Both the position numbers and the translations under genes were made by a program. From the NCBI GenBank assembly GCA_030040475.1, contig JASHTQ010000697.1, positions 1 to 5,852 on the forward strand: a DNA stretch of 5,852 nt. Reading direction: 5' to 3'. Positions 4,849 through 5,852 of this stretch are shown one piece after another. The DNA is from Streptosporangiaceae bacterium (GTDB lineage Bacteria; Actinomycetota; Actinomycetes; Streptosporangiales; Streptosporangiaceae). The notes under the pieces are model-generated. The model saw only the letters and a program-made list of their open reading frames with translations, ran no database searches and had not been told where the DNA came from. How positions within the stretch are numbered: position 1 is the stretch's first letter; the number at the start of each line of letters is the position of its first letter.

Positions 4849-5852
4849 GACTGCTGTCCTCCGGTTGGCAGGGTGAAGTAGAACGTGGTGCCGGCGCCGG
4901 GCTGCGACTCGAACCAGATCCGGCCGCGGTGCAGCTCGGCGATCTTGCGGCACAGCGCCAGCCCGATTCCCGTGCCCGGGTACTCCGACCTGGTATGCAG
5001 CCGCTCGAACACGTCGAAGACCCGGTCGGCGTACTGCGCCTCGATGCCGATGCCGTTGTCGGCCACCGCGAACCGCCACTGCCCGGCCTCCCTGGTCGCC
5101 CGGACCTCGACCCGCGGCGGTTCGCCCCTGCGGAACTTGACGGCGTTGCCCACCAGGTTGGTGAACAGCTGGGTGAGCAGACCCGGGTGCGCCCACACCA
5201 CCGGCAGGTCATCGGCCACCACCAGGTCGGCCCCGGCCTCCTCGAGCACCGCGGCCATGTCGCCGAGCACCTGCCGCATCACCTTGCCGCAGTCCACGTC
5301 GACCATCTGGTCACCGGACCTGCCCACCCGCGCCAGCGCGAGCAGGTCGCTGATCAGCGCCTGCATCCGGATCGCGCCGTCCACCACGAAGCCGATGTAC
5401 TCGTCGGCCTCCGCGTCCAGCTGGCCCTGGTAGCGGCGGGCAAGCAGCTGGCAGAAGCTCGCCACCTTGCGCAGCGGCTCCTGCAGGTCATGCGACGCGA
5501 CCGAGGCGAACTGGAGCAGGTCCCGGTTGGAGATCTCCAGCTCCCTGGTCCGCTCCGCGAGCGCCGCGTCGGCCAGCTTGCGCTCGGTGATGTCGCGGGC
5601 GATCGTGGACAGCCCGGTCACCTTGCCCTTGCGGTCGTGCACGGGCGACAGGCTGAGCGAGACGTCGATCTGCGCTCCGTCCTTGCGGGTCCGGATCGTC
5701 TCGGCGCGGGCCACCTCCCCGCTGGAGACGACCTCCCTGATCAGCTGCTGCTCTTCGTCCTCCTGCCCGCAGACCGTGAGCATGGTGGCGGACTTGCCGA
5801 TGACCTCCTCCTCGGCGTAGCCGAACAGCCGCTCGGCTCCCTTGTTCCAGCT
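4845..5852 (-). CDS. PAS-domain sensor histidine kinase, 5' part outside window
   Basis: The 335 C-terminal residues of a sensor kinase are present, open to the right edge with no start. The first residues visible (SWNKGAERLFGYAEEEVIG) are the typical middle of a PAS domain. Its PAC end reads IARDITERK (fragment residues 84-92), followed by a short coiled coil. The HisKA H-box is FASVASHDLQEPLRKVASF with phospho-acceptor His121 and the normal acidic Asp122. The HATPase domain shows N-box NLVGNAVKF (N236), G1 DNGIGI (265-270), F-box FDVFERL (279-285) and G2 GTGIGL (293-298). The ASHDLQEPLRKV signature is the one found in phytochrome-type and related PAS kinases paired with Rcp1-like regulators, matching its downstream neighbour. 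An upstream sensory part such as more PAS or GAF domains is likely but not visible. The in-frame Met at 5783 lies inside the PAS domain and is not the start. Confidence 0.95.
   Translation of the reverse strand, partial: SWNKGAERLFGYAEEEVIGKSATMLTVCGQEDEEQQLIREVVSSGEVARAETIRTRKDGAQIDVSLSLSPVHDRKGKVTGLSTIARDITERKLADAALAERTRELEISNRDLLQFASVASHDLQEPLRKVASFCQLLARRYQGQLDAEADEYIGFVVDGAIRMQALISDLLALARVGRSGDQMVDVDCGKVMRQVLGDMAAVLEEAGADLVVADDLPVVWAHPGLLTQLFTNLVGNAVKFRRGEPPRVEVRATREAGQWRFAVADNGIGIEAQYADRVFDVFERLHTRSEYPGTGIGLALCRKIAELHRGRIWFESQPGAGTTFYFTLPTGGQQS

Noticed and set aside
4208..5212. Second minus-strand frame across the response regulator and PAS kinase
   Set aside because: It is out of frame with both motif-bearing genes on the same strand, and its product is Arg/Pro/Gly-rich without domains.

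Overview
The window is uniformly very GC-rich, and its genes use G or C at almost every third codon position. Together with the gene families present, this points to a high-GC actinomycete; I cannot name a genus. There are six protein-coding genes, two of them cut by the window edges. I see no tRNA, rRNA, CRISPR array or insertion sequence.

Left half (1-2701, all minus strand): a lipid-type gene group read right to left. It holds a 60-residue two-helix membrane protein (2701-2519), an alpha/beta-hydrolase with an intact Ser-Asp-His triad (2462-1353), and a wax ester synthase/diacylglycerol acyltransferase (WS/DGAT) that starts at 1431 and runs off the left edge. The hydrolase frame overlaps the start of the acyltransferase by 79 bp. 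One extra base in a short A-run would instead end the hydrolase right after its last helix.

Middle (2702-3144): a 443-bp divergent intergenic region with no convincing gene. It holds two long hairpins (2845-2875 and 3002-3062) and then a short AT-rich island with an imperfect dyad (3088-3113). The island probably contains the promoter for the right-hand signalling gene. This is the least explained part of the window.

Right half (3145-5852): a two-component signalling cluster. On the plus strand is a REC-HisKA-HATPase protein (3145-4362) with its receiver domain at the N-terminus. Converging on it from the minus strand is a PAS-HisKA-HATPase kinase (5852-4845, 5' part missing), whose stop overlaps by ATGA the start of an Rcp1-like single-domain response regulator (4848-4402). 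A GC-rich hairpin between the two convergent stops looks like a shared terminator. The likely wiring is PAS kinase to Rcp1-like regulator, possibly connected with the REC-kinase, but that link is inference.

Nothing here is clearly a new biological system. The points most worth following are the structured intergenic region, the hydrolase/acyltransferase overlap, and the His-His substitution in the kinase H-box.
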